Assembly (NCBI GenBank): GCA_050246015.1
Contig: JBFWWU010000030.1
Span: forward strand, 1-35,592
DNA length: 35,592 nt
From: JTS-AC122 sp050246015
GTDB lineage: Bacteria; Planctomycetota; Phycisphaerae; Phycisphaerales; UBA1924
Reading direction: 5' to 3'
Below are positions 26,415-34,388 of this stretch, in pieces; position 1 is the stretch's first letter; the number at the start of each line of letters is the position of its first letter. The translations under genes and the position numbers were made by a program. Under the pieces are notes generated by a model that was given only the letters and a program-made list of their open reading frames with translations, was not told the origin of the DNA and searched no databases.

Positions 26415-27776
26415 ATGAACACTCAAGAGATGATGCGGATACTGGATGCGATTGCCCGCGAGCGCAAGGTCGAAAAGGCCGTGCTGGTTCGCGATCTGGA
26501 GCAGGCGATGGTGTCGGCGGCGCGCAAGTTCTTCAACACGCTGGACACGGAAGAGTTCGCGTGCAAGTTGGATTTGATGACGGGGGAACTGAAGTTGTTC
26601 CGTCACGGCGAGCCGCTGGAGATGACCCCGCAGGATTTCGGTCGCATCGCGGCGCAGACGTTCAAGCAGGTGATGATCCAGCGGTTCCGGGACGACGAGC
26701 GTCAGAGCGTGCTGGAAGAGTTCGCCAAGCGGGTCGGGGAGATCGTGACGGGAAGCGTGCAGCGGTACGAGGGGGGCGCGCTGGTGATCATGATCGACCG
26801 GGCGGAGGCGTTCATGCCGCGCAGCGAACAGATCCCCGGCGAGCAGTTCCAGCCCGGCGACCGGGTGCGGTGCATGATCCTGGACGTGAAGGACGTGGGG
26901 AACCAGGTGAAGATCGTGCTGAGCCGGTCGCACCCGGACTTCATCAAGAAACTGTTCGAGGTCGAGGTCCCGGAAGTGACGGAAAAGATCATCGAGATCA
27001 AGGCGATGGCGCGGGAGCCCGGGTACCGCACGAAGGTCGCGGTGTCGTCGATCGACTCGAAGGTGGACGCGGTGGGGGCGTGCGTGGGGGTGCGCGGGAG
27101 CCGGATCAAGAACATTGTGGACGAACTCAACGGCGAGAAGATCGACATCGTGCGATGGAACGAGTCGAGCCAGATCCTGATCCAGAACGCGCTCAAGCCG
27201 GCGGAGGTCGCGGAGATTTCGCTGTGCTTCGAGCTCGCGCGGGCGACGGTCGTCGTGCGGGATGATCAACTGAGCCTGGCGATCGGGAAGCGCGGTCAGA
27301 ACGTCCGCTTGGCGGCGCGGCTGACGGGGTGGGACATCGACATCCTCACGCCCGACGAGTTCCAGAAGGGCCTGGACATCCTCAGCGAGACGCTGCTGCA
27401 GGCTGACGGCGTGACCGAGGAGATGGTCGATCGGCTGGCGGCGCTGGGGATGATCAGCGTGTTCGACATCGAGGAAGTGGGGGCGGAATCGCTGATCAAT
27501 GAACTGAGCGTGAGCGAAGCGACGGCGGCCCAGATGGTGGAACTCGCCGCGGCACGCTCGAAGATCGTCGCGGAGCAGCAGGCCAGGGAGAAGGAAGAGG
27601 CCGAGCGAAAGCGCCGGGAGGAAGAAGCGTCGGCCCGCAAACTGCTCGAAGGCGGCCTGGGCGAAGCGGGCGACGGAGCGGGCGTGTCCGCGGAAGACGA
27701 TGCGAGGGCGGCGGATATTCTCGGCGGCGTGGACACGCAGCCCGCCGGGGCCGCTCCCGAAGCGCCGGCGCCGTAA
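26415..27776 (+). CDS. nusA: Transcription termination/antitermination factor NusA
   Basis: NusA binds RNA polymerase and nascent RNA to control pausing, termination and antitermination. The 453-aa protein has the N-terminal polymerase-binding domain (about 1-125), an S1 domain (about 130-200; VGEIVTGSVQRYEGGALVIM, DRVRCMILDVKD), and two KH domains. KH1 carries VGACVGVRGSRIKNIVDELNGEKIDIV and KH2 carries LSLAIGKRGQNVRLAARLTGWDIDI. A helix-hairpin-helix-like segment follows (about 355-390). The tail is a charged coiled coil (REKEEAERKRREEEA), then acidic and Ala-rich sequence. The ATG at 26415 matches the family N-terminus (MNTQEMMRILDAIARER). It is followed by infB on the same strand, a conserved pairing. 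Confidence 0.95.
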   Translation: MNTQEMMRILDAIARERKVEKAVLVRDLEQAMVSAARKFFNTLDTEEFACKLDLMTGELKLFRHGEPLEMTPQDFGRIAAQTFKQVMIQRFRDDERQSVLEEFAKRVGEIVTGSVQRYEGGALVIMIDRAEAFMPRSEQIPGEQFQPGDRVRCMILDVKDVGNQVKIVLSRSHPDFIKKLFEVEVPEVTEKIIEIKAMAREPGYRTKVAVSSIDSKVDAVGACVGVRGSRIKNIVDELNGEKIDIVRWNESSQILIQNALKPAEVAEISLCFELARATVVVRDDQLSLAIGKRGQNVRLAARLTGWDIDILTPDEFQKGLDILSETLLQADGVTEEMVDRLAALGMISVFDIEEVGAESLINELSVSEATAAQMVELAAARSKIVAEQQAREKEEAERKRREEEASARKLLEGGLGEAGDGAGVSAEDDARAADILGGVDTQPAGAAPEAPAP

Positions 27777-27801
27777 CGCTGGCGGGTGTGTGGTGTGACG
27801 C

Positions 27802-27854
27802 GGGGAGGGGGAGGTCGGAGCGGGGGAGGGAAGTTGAGGGTAGGTGGGGGGGGG
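27802..27854 (+). other. G-rich run, potential G-quadruplex, between nusA and infB
   Basis: Six runs of three or more G (27802-27805, 27807-27811, 27822-27826, 27828-27830, 27838-27840, 27846-27854) lie within 53 nt of the non-template strand, so both DNA and mRNA could form a G-quadruplex 83 nt before the infB start. Confidence 0.55.
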
Positions 27855-27936
27855 ACTCGGTGGATATTCGCCTTCCGCGGCGCGTGCCGCGAATGGGTTG
27901 GGAGTTTCACAAGGTTCGGTCGATCGGGAGCATTGT

Positions 27937-30900
27937 TTGGCTAAGCGGATTTCGGACATCGCGAAGGACCTGGGGATCACGTCCAAGGTCATCATCGAGA
28001 AGTGCCTTGCCGAGGGTGTGCCCTCCGACAAGGTCAAGGGCCACATGTCCACGGTCTCGGCGGGGCTGGAGGCGAGCATCCGGGAGTGGTTTGCCTCGGG
28101 CTCAGGCGTCGCGACGGCGGTGGAGACGAGCCAGCACGTGGACCTGGCGAAGGTCAAGCCGTCGCGTCGGCGATCGACCAAGGCGGCCAAGGTGCAGGGG
28201 CCGAGCGATGAACCGGATCCGGGTGATGCAGCGCCGCAGGAGTCCGGCGAACCGGGCGAGATGCACAAGCCGGCCGCGTCGGCGCGAGCGACGGAGGCGA
28301 CGAGCGAGAAACCGGTCGAGGGGCCTGCTACGCCGAGCGCGCCCCCGACGCTGGAGCCAAAGTCGGTCACGATCGCGCCGCCGGCGATGGGGACACCCGT
28401 GGCCGCGCCGAGCGCGACGGCGTCTGGCGCTCCGCAGCCGATGATCGCGGGACTGACCGCTTCACCGCTGGAAGGCATGCAGGCGCCGCCGCGAAAGGGC
28501 GCCGGGCGCCCGACACCGACGCAGGTTGGGCCGCAGGGAGCGGCGCCGGCGGCTCCGACCCGTCCGCACACCGAGGGTCCTCGGCGAACGCAGGATCCCA
28601 AGCCGCAGGCGTCGCCCGCGACGTCGGGCCCAAGCCGCGAGGGGCATCCCGGGCATGGGCCCTCCAAGGGCGCGGGCGCGGCTGAGCCGCCGAAGTCGAT
28701 CCGCCCCGCGCCAATGAACGTCCCGACCCGGCCGTCGGTGGTCGCGCCCGTCGGGAAGAAACTGGAAATCAAGACGCCGGTGCGTCTGGCCGGTCCGAAA
28801 GTGGTCCGCATCGAGGCTCCTGAGGTCGTCAACGTTCCGCGGCAACGGCGCGACGGGACTGATACCCGGCCCGGCGGCGGTACGGGCAGCGATGATGAAC
28901 TCGGGCGCAGTCCGCGGCGCAAGAAGCGCCCGGGACCAACGACCGGCGCCGGGGCGGGCGCGGGCGCGGGCGCGGGTGCGGTCCCGGCGCGGCGCAAGGG
29001 CAAGAGCGACGAATCGGCGGGCGGGATGTGGCGCGAGCAGGATCTGCTGGAGCGAGAGGCGCGGCTGCAGCGCGCCGGCGGGTTCCTCAAGCAGCGCCGT
29101 CACGCGCAGAAACTCCGGACGGCCGGCACGGGCGAGCGTCCGCAGGCGGCCGCGGTCACGGGCGGGGTCGTCAGGATCGCCGCGCCGTTCACGATCAAGG
29201 ACTTGTCCGCCGCGACCGGCGTAAAGGGCGCGGACATCGTCAAGAAACTCTTCATGCAGGGCATCATGACGACGATCAACGCCGGCATCGATCCCGCCAA
29301 GGCGCAAGAGGTCATGATCGACTTCAACATCGAACTTGAGGTCGAAGAAGCCAAGACGGCCGAGGAAGTGGTATCGTCGCAGTTCGTGGACCGGGACACG
29401 GTGGACGAGCGTCCGCGCGGGCCGGTGGTGACGATCCTGGGCCACGTGGACCACGGCAAGACGTCGCTGCTGGACAAGATCCGCAACGCCAACGTCGCCG
29501 CGGGCGAGGCGGGCGGGATTACGCAGGCCACCAGCGCGTTCCGCGTCCCCGTCAAGATCGGGGGCGAAGAGAAGCACATCGTCTTCCTCGATACACCCGG
29601 TCACAAGGCGTTTACCGAGATGCGAGCCCGCGGGGCGAGCATCACCGACGTGGTGGTGCTGGTCGTCTCGGCGCCCGAAGGGGTCGCGCCGCAGACGATC
29701 GAGTCGATCAATCACGCCAAGGCCGCGAAGGTGCCCATCGTCGTCGCGCTCAACAAGATCGACCGTCCGGACGCGACCGACGCGCGCATCAACCAGACCC
29801 TCGGGCAACTCGCCGAGCACGGGCTCAACCCGGTGGAGTGGGGCGGCACGACGGAAGTGGTGCGGACGTCGGCGACCAAGGGGACGGGGATCGAGCAACT
29901 CCTGGAAATCCTGGACCTGCAGGGGCAGGTGCTGGAACTCAAGGCGGACTTCGGGGGCCCGGCGCGCGGCACGGTGGTCGAAGCCAAGATGGAAGAAGGC
30001 CGCGGCGCGGTCGCGAACGTGCTGGTGCAGGACGGGCAGCTCAACGTGGGCGACTTCGTGGTCATCGGTCGCGCGTACGGCCGTGTCCGCGACATCATCG
30101 ACGACCGCGGGGCACGCCACAAGTCGATCGGCCCGGGCAACCCGGTGCAGATCTCGGGCTTCGACCTGCTTCCCGACGCGGGCGACAAGTTCTACATCGT
30201 CGATTCGCTGCGGCAGGCGCAGGACGCCGCCGAGCAGCGCCGCGATCGCGAGCGACACGACACCCTGGCGCAGCCGAAGGTCACGCTGGACACGCTCTTC
30301 TCGCAGATGGCCACGAGCAGCGTGAAAGAGATCGTGATCGTGCTCAAGGCGGACGTGCAGGGGTCGGTGGACGTCTTGAAGAACGAGATCGAGTCGATCA
30401 AGACCGACGAGGTGAAAGCGCGGGTGATCCACTCCGCGGTGGGCGGGATCAACGAGAGCGACGTGCTGCTGGCGGACGCCTCCAAGGCGATCATCGTCGG
30501 GTTCAACGTGATCGCCTCGGGCAAGGCGAGGTCGCTGGCGGAGTCCAAGGGCGTGGAGATCCGCACGTACGACGTGATCTACAACCTGACGGACGACATC
30601 AAGAAGGCCGCCGAGGGGTTGCTCGCGCCGGAACTGCGTCAGGAAGTGCTCGGGCACGCCGAGGTGCGCAAGGTGTTCCGGATCAGCAAGGTGGGCACGA
30701 TCGCCGGGTGCTACGTCACGGACGGCATCGTCGAGCGCGACGCGCTCATCCGCGTCACGCGAAACGGGATCATCATCGAGAAGGAGCGCCGGCTCGAGCA
30801 ACTCAAGCGCGTGAAGGACGACGCCAAGGAAGTGCGGGCCGGCATGGAATGCGGCATGAAGATCGTCGGGTACGACGATATCCGCGAAGGCGACGTGCTG

Positions 30901-30939
30901 GAGTGCTACAAGCAGGTCGAGGTGAAGCGGACGCTGTAA
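27937..30939 (+). CDS. infB: Translation initiation factor IF-2
   Basis: IF-2 is the GTPase that brings initiator tRNA to the small ribosomal subunit and promotes subunit joining. The 1000-aa product opens with the IF2_N helix domain MAKRISDIAKDLGITSKVI. A long Pro/Ala/Gly/Lys-rich linker follows (about 60-400) and includes a (GA)6 run encoded by GGGCGC hexamers near 28950-28980. A second IF2_N-like segment precedes the G domain. The G domain has GHVDHGKT (502-509), DTPGHKAF and NKID, and domains II-IV end in YKQVEVKRTL. I chose TTG at 27937 because GGGAG sits 6 nt before it and it begins the conserved MAKRI opening. The in-frame GTG at 27844 would add a non-conserved extension. It converges on the SulP gene, 13 nt away. 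Confidence 0.95.
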   Translation: MAKRISDIAKDLGITSKVIIEKCLAEGVPSDKVKGHMSTVSAGLEASIREWFASGSGVATAVETSQHVDLAKVKPSRRRSTKAAKVQGPSDEPDPGDAAPQESGEPGEMHKPAASARATEATSEKPVEGPATPSAPPTLEPKSVTIAPPAMGTPVAAPSATASGAPQPMIAGLTASPLEGMQAPPRKGAGRPTPTQVGPQGAAPAAPTRPHTEGPRRTQDPKPQASPATSGPSREGHPGHGPSKGAGAAEPPKSIRPAPMNVPTRPSVVAPVGKKLEIKTPVRLAGPKVVRIEAPEVVNVPRQRRDGTDTRPGGGTGSDDELGRSPRRKKRPGPTTGAGAGAGAGAGAVPARRKGKSDESAGGMWREQDLLEREARLQRAGGFLKQRRHAQKLRTAGTGERPQAAAVTGGVVRIAAPFTIKDLSAATGVKGADIVKKLFMQGIMTTINAGIDPAKAQEVMIDFNIELEVEEAKTAEEVVSSQFVDRDTVDERPRGPVVTILGHVDHGKTSLLDKIRNANVAAGEAGGITQATSAFRVPVKIGGEEKHIVFLDTPGHKAFTEMRARGASITDVVVLVVSAPEGVAPQTIESINHAKAAKVPIVVALNKIDRPDATDARINQTLGQLAEHGLNPVEWGGTTEVVRTSATKGTGIEQLLEILDLQGQVLELKADFGGPARGTVVEAKMEEGRGAVANVLVQDGQLNVGDFVVIGRAYGRVRDIIDDRGARHKSIGPGNPVQISGFDLLPDAGDKFYIVDSLRQAQDAAEQRRDRERHDTLAQPKVTLDTLFSQMATSSVKEIVIVLKADVQGSVDVLKNEIESIKTDEVKARVIHSAVGGINESDVLLADASKAIIVGFNVIASGKARSLAESKGVEIRTYDVIYNLTDDIKKAAEGLLAPELRQEVLGHAEVRKVFRISKVGTIAGCYVTDGIVERDALIRVTRNGIIIEKERRLEQLKRVKDDAKEVRAGMECGMKIVGYDDIREGDVLECYKQVEVKRTL

Positions 30940-30952
30940 CACCCGTCCGGCA

Positions 30953-32767
30953 TCAGCCGTGGAGAGGCCCGGCGCCGCTCACGATCGCCTTGGCGTGGAC
31001 CAGCGCCTCGTCCAGGTTCTCGTGCATGTTCTCGATCCCGAGTTCGCGGTCCATCCCGGCCTTGACCATCTCGAGCATCGGGTGCGCGTGGACGCCGCCC
31101 AGCAGCAGCGCCGTGCCCTTGTTCCGGCAGCGTCCGTGGAACTCGCGCAGCGCGTTGAGCCCCGTCGCGTCGATGTGCGGGACGTAGCGCATGCGAAGGA
31201 TGATGACCCTGGGGGGTTTTTCGATCTGGTCCAGCGCGGCGCGCAGGTTGTTGGCCACGCCGAAGAAGAACGGCCCGTTGATCTCGTACACCTCGACCCC
31301 CCGCGGCACGCGCTTCTCGTGGACCGCGCCGGGATCCTTGGGGTCCGGCTTCTCGGGCTCCTGCCCCTCCTCGATTTCCTCGCTCAGCCAAGTGACGGTC
31401 GTCACCTGGGCCATGCGTCGCATGAACAGGATCGACGAGAGCAGGATGCCGGTCCCGACGGCGATGGTGAGATCAAAGAGGACCGTCAGCCCAAAGGTGG
31501 TGAGCAGCACCAGGACGTCGGGCCTGGGGGCGCGGAGCAGCGCGCGGAAGTGTTCGAGTTCGCTGACCTTCCACGCAACCATGACCAGGATCGCCGCCAG
31601 CGAGGCCAGCGGGATCGATTTGGCCAGCGGCGACAACACCAGCATGAACGCCAGGATCAGGGCGGCGTGCAGGATGCCCGCCACCGGTGTCTTGCCCCCG
31701 CTGCGGATGTTCGCGGCGGTGCGCGCGATCGCACCCGTGGCGGGCAGGCCCCAGAACAAGGCGCTGGCGATGTTCGCGGTCCCCTGCGCGACCAGTTCCT
31801 GGTCGGATCGATGCCGGTACCCGGTCATCCCGTCGGCGACGACGGCGGAGAGCAGGCTCTCGATCGCCCCCAGGAACGCGATCGCCGACGCCGATGGAAT
31901 CAACTCCCGGACCATGTGAAAGGAGATCTGCGGGAAGCGTGGCGGCGGGAGGCTGGAAGGGATCCCGCCGAAGCGTGTACCGACGGTCTGGACGAGCGGG
32001 CGAGTGTGCGTTCCGTCAAAGAGTTCGGTCGTCTGGGCCCATCCCATGAGTTTGACGACGATCGCGGCGAGCCCGACGGCGACGAGCGCGCCGGGGAGCC
32101 GCGGCGCGTACTTCCTCATGAGCCACAGGATCAGCAGCGAACCGAGCCCGATGCCCAGGGAATGCAGGCTGGCGGTGTGGCGCGCGTCCCAGAAGACGGA
32201 GATTTTGCTGAGGAACTCGGCGGGGACGGGCGCGGGGGAGCCGTCGGGCCTGACGACGCTGAGCCCGAAGAAGTCCTTGATCTGCGACGCGAGGATGACG
32301 ACGCCGATCCCGGCGGTAAACCCGGCGGTGACGGGGTAGGGCACGAACTTGATGACGCCCCCGAAGCGGAAGATTCCCAGCAGGATCAGGATGACGCCCG
32401 CCATGCACGTCGCCAGGACCAGCCCTTCGTACCCGTGCGCCGCGCAGATGCTGAAGACCAGGGGCATGAACGCGGCGGTCGGCCCGCCGATCTGCACGCG
32501 AGATCCGCCCAGCGCGGAGATGAGAGCGCCGGCGATGACGGCGGTGAACAGCCCCATCGCGGGCGGCGTCAGCCACGGGTGGATCGACGCCAGTTCCTCC
32601 GCGACATTCTGAGGGATGCTCGCGATCCCCAGCGCCATCGCCAGGGGCAGCGCGATGACCGAGACGGTCAGCCCGGCGCCCAGGTCGCTGAGAAACGTTC
32701 GTCCCGAGTACCCCTCTCGCAGGCAAACCACGAGTTTGGGAGTATGCCGACTCGTCCAGTGGGACAT
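30953..32767 (-). CDS. SulP family anion transporter with STAS domain
   Basis: This SLC26/SulP-type transporter has 604 residues. The transmembrane part (about 20-440) opens with GRTFLSDLGAGLTVSVIALP, close to the SulP signature region, and includes ALIGGSRVQIGGPTAAF-like sequence (ALGGSRVQIGGPTAAFMPLV). A loop rich in Glu/Pro/Asp (EEIEEGQEPEKPDPKDPG) links it to a C-terminal STAS domain (about 490-600), whose HIDATGLNAL matches the conserved D-[ST]-G loop. Family members carry sulfate, bicarbonate or other anions, usually driven by ion gradients. The substrate cannot be told from the sequence. No carbonic anhydrase or sulfur-assimilation gene is adjacent to help. Confidence 0.9.
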   Translation of the reverse strand: MSHWTSRHTPKLVVCLREGYSGRTFLSDLGAGLTVSVIALPLAMALGIASIPQNVAEELASIHPWLTPPAMGLFTAVIAGALISALGGSRVQIGGPTAAFMPLVFSICAAHGYEGLVLATCMAGVILILLGIFRFGGVIKFVPYPVTAGFTAGIGVVILASQIKDFFGLSVVRPDGSPAPVPAEFLSKISVFWDARHTASLHSLGIGLGSLLILWLMRKYAPRLPGALVAVGLAAIVVKLMGWAQTTELFDGTHTRPLVQTVGTRFGGIPSSLPPPRFPQISFHMVRELIPSASAIAFLGAIESLLSAVVADGMTGYRHRSDQELVAQGTANIASALFWGLPATGAIARTAANIRSGGKTPVAGILHAALILAFMLVLSPLAKSIPLASLAAILVMVAWKVSELEHFRALLRAPRPDVLVLLTTFGLTVLFDLTIAVGTGILLSSILFMRRMAQVTTVTWLSEEIEEGQEPEKPDPKDPGAVHEKRVPRGVEVYEINGPFFFGVANNLRAALDQIEKPPRVIILRMRYVPHIDATGLNALREFHGRCRNKGTALLLGGVHAHPMLEMVKAGMDRELGIENMHENLDEALVHAKAIVSGAGPLHG

Positions 32768-32831
32768 GGCCGCGGTACCTCACGTCTGCACGAAGGGCTC
32801 CTCGCCGAGCGCCGGAGGCGATTTCGTCCCG

Positions 32832-32861
32832 AGTGTACGGGTCGCCACCTGCCGTTGGCAA
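32832..32861 (-). promoter_or_regulatory. Candidate promoter for the SulP gene
   Basis: On the minus strand TTGCCA (32861-32856), an 18-nt spacer and TACACT (32837-32832) lie about 65 nt before the SulP ATG at 32767. Confidence 0.5.
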
Positions 32862-32898
32862 GAGGAGGAGGAGTCGCTGCAATGGGCGGATCAGAACG

Positions 32899-32922
32899 AG
32901 CCCGGGAAAGGTCCCGGGGCTT
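32899..32922 (-). repeat. GC-rich hairpin between the prepilin and SulP genes
   Basis: CCCGGGA (32901-32907) pairs with TCCCGGG (32912-32918) around a 4-nt loop, with partial extension. There is no T-run on the minus strand, so terminator function for the upstream four-gene unit is doubtful. Confidence 0.4.
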
Positions 32923-33007
32923 GGAATGGGCTGACGATCGGCGGGTAGAACCGACGCCTACGCTGTCGGCGAGTCAGTCGATCTCCACGGTCTCAGGCAG
33001 TGCGAGG

Positions 33008-33748
33008 TTATCGATCGCGCCCGCGAATCCCGTTCGTGGAGTGCATGGTTGGTGGCCAGGGATTGAAATGGTAGTACGGCTGAGTCGCGTCGCCGTCGCC
33101 AAGGGAATCAGTCTGCGGAAAGCCGACCGGTTCGCGCCCGGCGCTGGAATCCAGGAACGCCATCCCAGCCTTGAATGGGCCGGGCGCGACCGCTTGGATC
33201 GCGGGATAGGGCTCCAGCATCAACATCTTGTCGGCTGGAAAGACCGCATCCGACAGCGAGGTCGGTCGCAGTTGGGTGATTCCAGCGACTCTCGTGCGCG
33301 AGTTCCAATAGTCTGCTGTGGCAATGAACGAACACCCGTACCAGTATGGCGAAATCGCGACTCGATCCCTCAAGCCGGGTCGCGCGCGCCCACCACCGGG
33401 GTAGAAAAACACCGAACTGTCGTGATTGCCGTCGTAGTACGGGTCCGCTAGCGCGACGGGCCAGTTGAAGTGCGCGCTGAAGTAGGAGGAGTCGACGGTG
33501 TAATCTCGTGCCGGATTGCTGACGGGCGTTGTTGGGAGCGTTGGATCGGTGAAATACGGCAGCCGGTCCTTCCAGTCGGTCGCGTACGCCGAGAACACAC
33601 CCGCGTGAGAGCGCAAGTTCGAGAGGGAAGCCGAGTCGATCGCCGACCATCGCGTACCGCCGATCGTTGGAACAACGATCGCAATCACGATGCCAATGAT
33701 GGCAATGGCAAAGAGCAGTTCGACGAAGGTGAACGCTGGCGTAGAAAT
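33008..33748 (-). CDS. Type IV-like prepilin / pseudopilin, apparent ATT start
   Basis: The 246-aa product carries a class III prepilin signal: leader MSTPA, then FTFVELLFAIAIIGIVIAIV with Phe at +1 and Glu at +5, followed by a hydrophobic helix. The C-terminal domain (about 35-246) is Tyr/Asp/Pro-rich with two Cys-poor lobes and no H-X9-DG motif typical of the common planctomycete DUF1559 pilins. It should be cleaved by prepilin peptidase and sit in the cell envelope. No ATG lies in this frame before the leader. GTG at 33847 would give an implausible 38-residue Arg/Gly-rich leader, while ATT at 33748 gives a textbook one. An ATT start, a sequence error (ATG to ATT) or a -1 frameshift from the upstream gene are all possible. 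It overlaps the mauE-like gene by 64 nt. Confidence 0.75.
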   Translation of the reverse strand: MSTPAFTFVELLFAIAIIGIVIAIVVPTIGGTRWSAIDSASLSNLRSHAGVFSAYATDWKDRLPYFTDPTLPTTPVSNPARDYTVDSSYFSAHFNWPVALADPYYDGNHDSSVFFYPGGGRARPGLRDRVAISPYWYGCSFIATADYWNSRTRVAGITQLRPTSLSDAVFPADKMLMLEPYPAIQAVAPGPFKAGMAFLDSSAGREPVGFPQTDSLGDGDATQPYYHFNPWPPTMHSTNGIRGRDR

Positions 33749-34149
33749 GCGGCGGGTGCAAGCATGCCCAGCAGCACGCCGTTGCGGATGACCACGCTCG
33801 CCGCTTCTTGCGACACGGCTTCGAACGCTCGGATCTTGCCCCAGCACGCACAGTTCGGCGGAGCCGCTATCCAGGCTTGCCAGCCGTAGCCGAGGGTGAA
33901 GATCAACAGAACAAGTGCAGCCGCACACGTGGCGCCTCGGCGTGCGCAGCCGGACATCCACCACATGGCTACCGCGACCTCCACCAGCGGCACCATGAAG
34001 ACAAGTACAGCGACCAGCGGTAACGGGAGAACGGTCCATGATCGGAGTGATGCGAGGAACTCACCAAGATCGTACAACTTTGCTACGCCGGAAACCGATA
34101 ACACCACGATCACTATTCCGGCAGCGATGGTGCTGAGGCGAGCATACAT
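33685..34149 (-). CDS. MauE/DoxX-like thiol-redox membrane protein
   Basis: The 154-aa product has four hydrophobic segments (about 5-25, 42-64, 73-96 and 120-135) in the DoxX/MauE arrangement: first helix with VLSVSGVAKLYDL, third with LVLLIFTLGYGWQAWI, then PPNCACWGK with Cys100 and Cys102. In MauE and related proteins the CxCxG pair (often CGCFG) after the third helix is thought to act in disulfide chemistry, for example while methylamine dehydrogenase matures. I prefer ATG 34149 (MYARLSTIAAGI); GTG 34197 would add 16 residues and overlap more of the upstream gene. The gene overlaps the upstream small-protein gene by 37 nt and the prepilin gene by 64 nt. The final 20 residues, which share DNA with the prepilin leader, look non-conserved. 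Confidence 0.75.
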   Translation of the reverse strand: MYARLSTIAAGIVIVVLSVSGVAKLYDLGEFLASLRSWTVLPLPLVAVLVFMVPLVEVAVAMWWMSGCARRGATCAAALVLLIFTLGYGWQAWIAAPPNCACWGKIRAFEAVSQEAASVVIRNGVLLGMLAPAAFLRQRSPSSNCSLPLPSLAS

Positions 34150-34388
34150 GCGAGGCGGACCGATGACGCAAGTAAGTCGCTCGAATGGGTTGAGCACTTG
34201 CGCGTCATGTTCGGACCACCTTCAAGAAGCGAACAACAGTTCTGGTCCAGTGTGATCCAGCAGGCAGCGGACACCGCGGTCGCAATCATTAGACTCAGCG
34301 CAATGGCGCCGTATCCCAGAAAGCGTGCGATCGCGGTTGAAGTCGTGGCATCGTCGTTCCGAACTTGTTCCGTCTTGTTACTCTTCAT
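34113..34388 (-). CDS. Small exported Cys-containing protein of unknown function
   Basis: The 91-aa product has a signal peptide or membrane anchor (about 23-44, ARFLGYGAIALSLMIATAVS), followed by a short mature part ACWITLDQNCCSLLEGG and MTRKC with four Cys in 25 residues, and one more Cys near the end. AGGAG at 34399-34395, 6 nt before the ATG at 34388, is among the best ribosome binding sites in the window. The ATG overlaps the stop of the upstream gene by 4 nt (ATGA). Both facts support a real gene despite its size. Position between a secreted protein and a thiol-redox membrane protein suggests it is a peptide whose cysteines are oxidised or modified after export. I do not recognise a family. 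Confidence 0.65.
   Translation of the reverse strand: MKSNKTEQVRNDDATTSTAIARFLGYGAIALSLMIATAVSAACWITLDQNCCSLLEGGPNMTRKCSTHSSDLLASSVRLACMLASAPSLPE

Noticed and set aside
28950..28980. GGGCGC hexamer array as a CRISPR or regulatory repeat
   Set aside because: It lies in frame in infB and encodes a (Gly-Ala) run in the disordered linker; there are no spacers.
26058..29090. 1010-codon open frame on the minus strand opposite nusA and infB
   Set aside because: Low-complexity Arg/Pro/Ala sequence produced by third-position GC; the opposite strand carries clear NusA and IF-2 motifs.
28462..30942. 826-codon open frame on the minus strand opposite infB
   Set aside because: His/Arg/Leu/Asp-biased composition typical of antisense frames, and no recognisable motif.
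30959..33451. 830-codon open frame on the plus strand opposite the SulP and prepilin genes
   Set aside because: Spans two convincing minus-strand genes and their spacer; its composition (Arg/Asp/Gln/Gly-rich) is that of a shadow frame.
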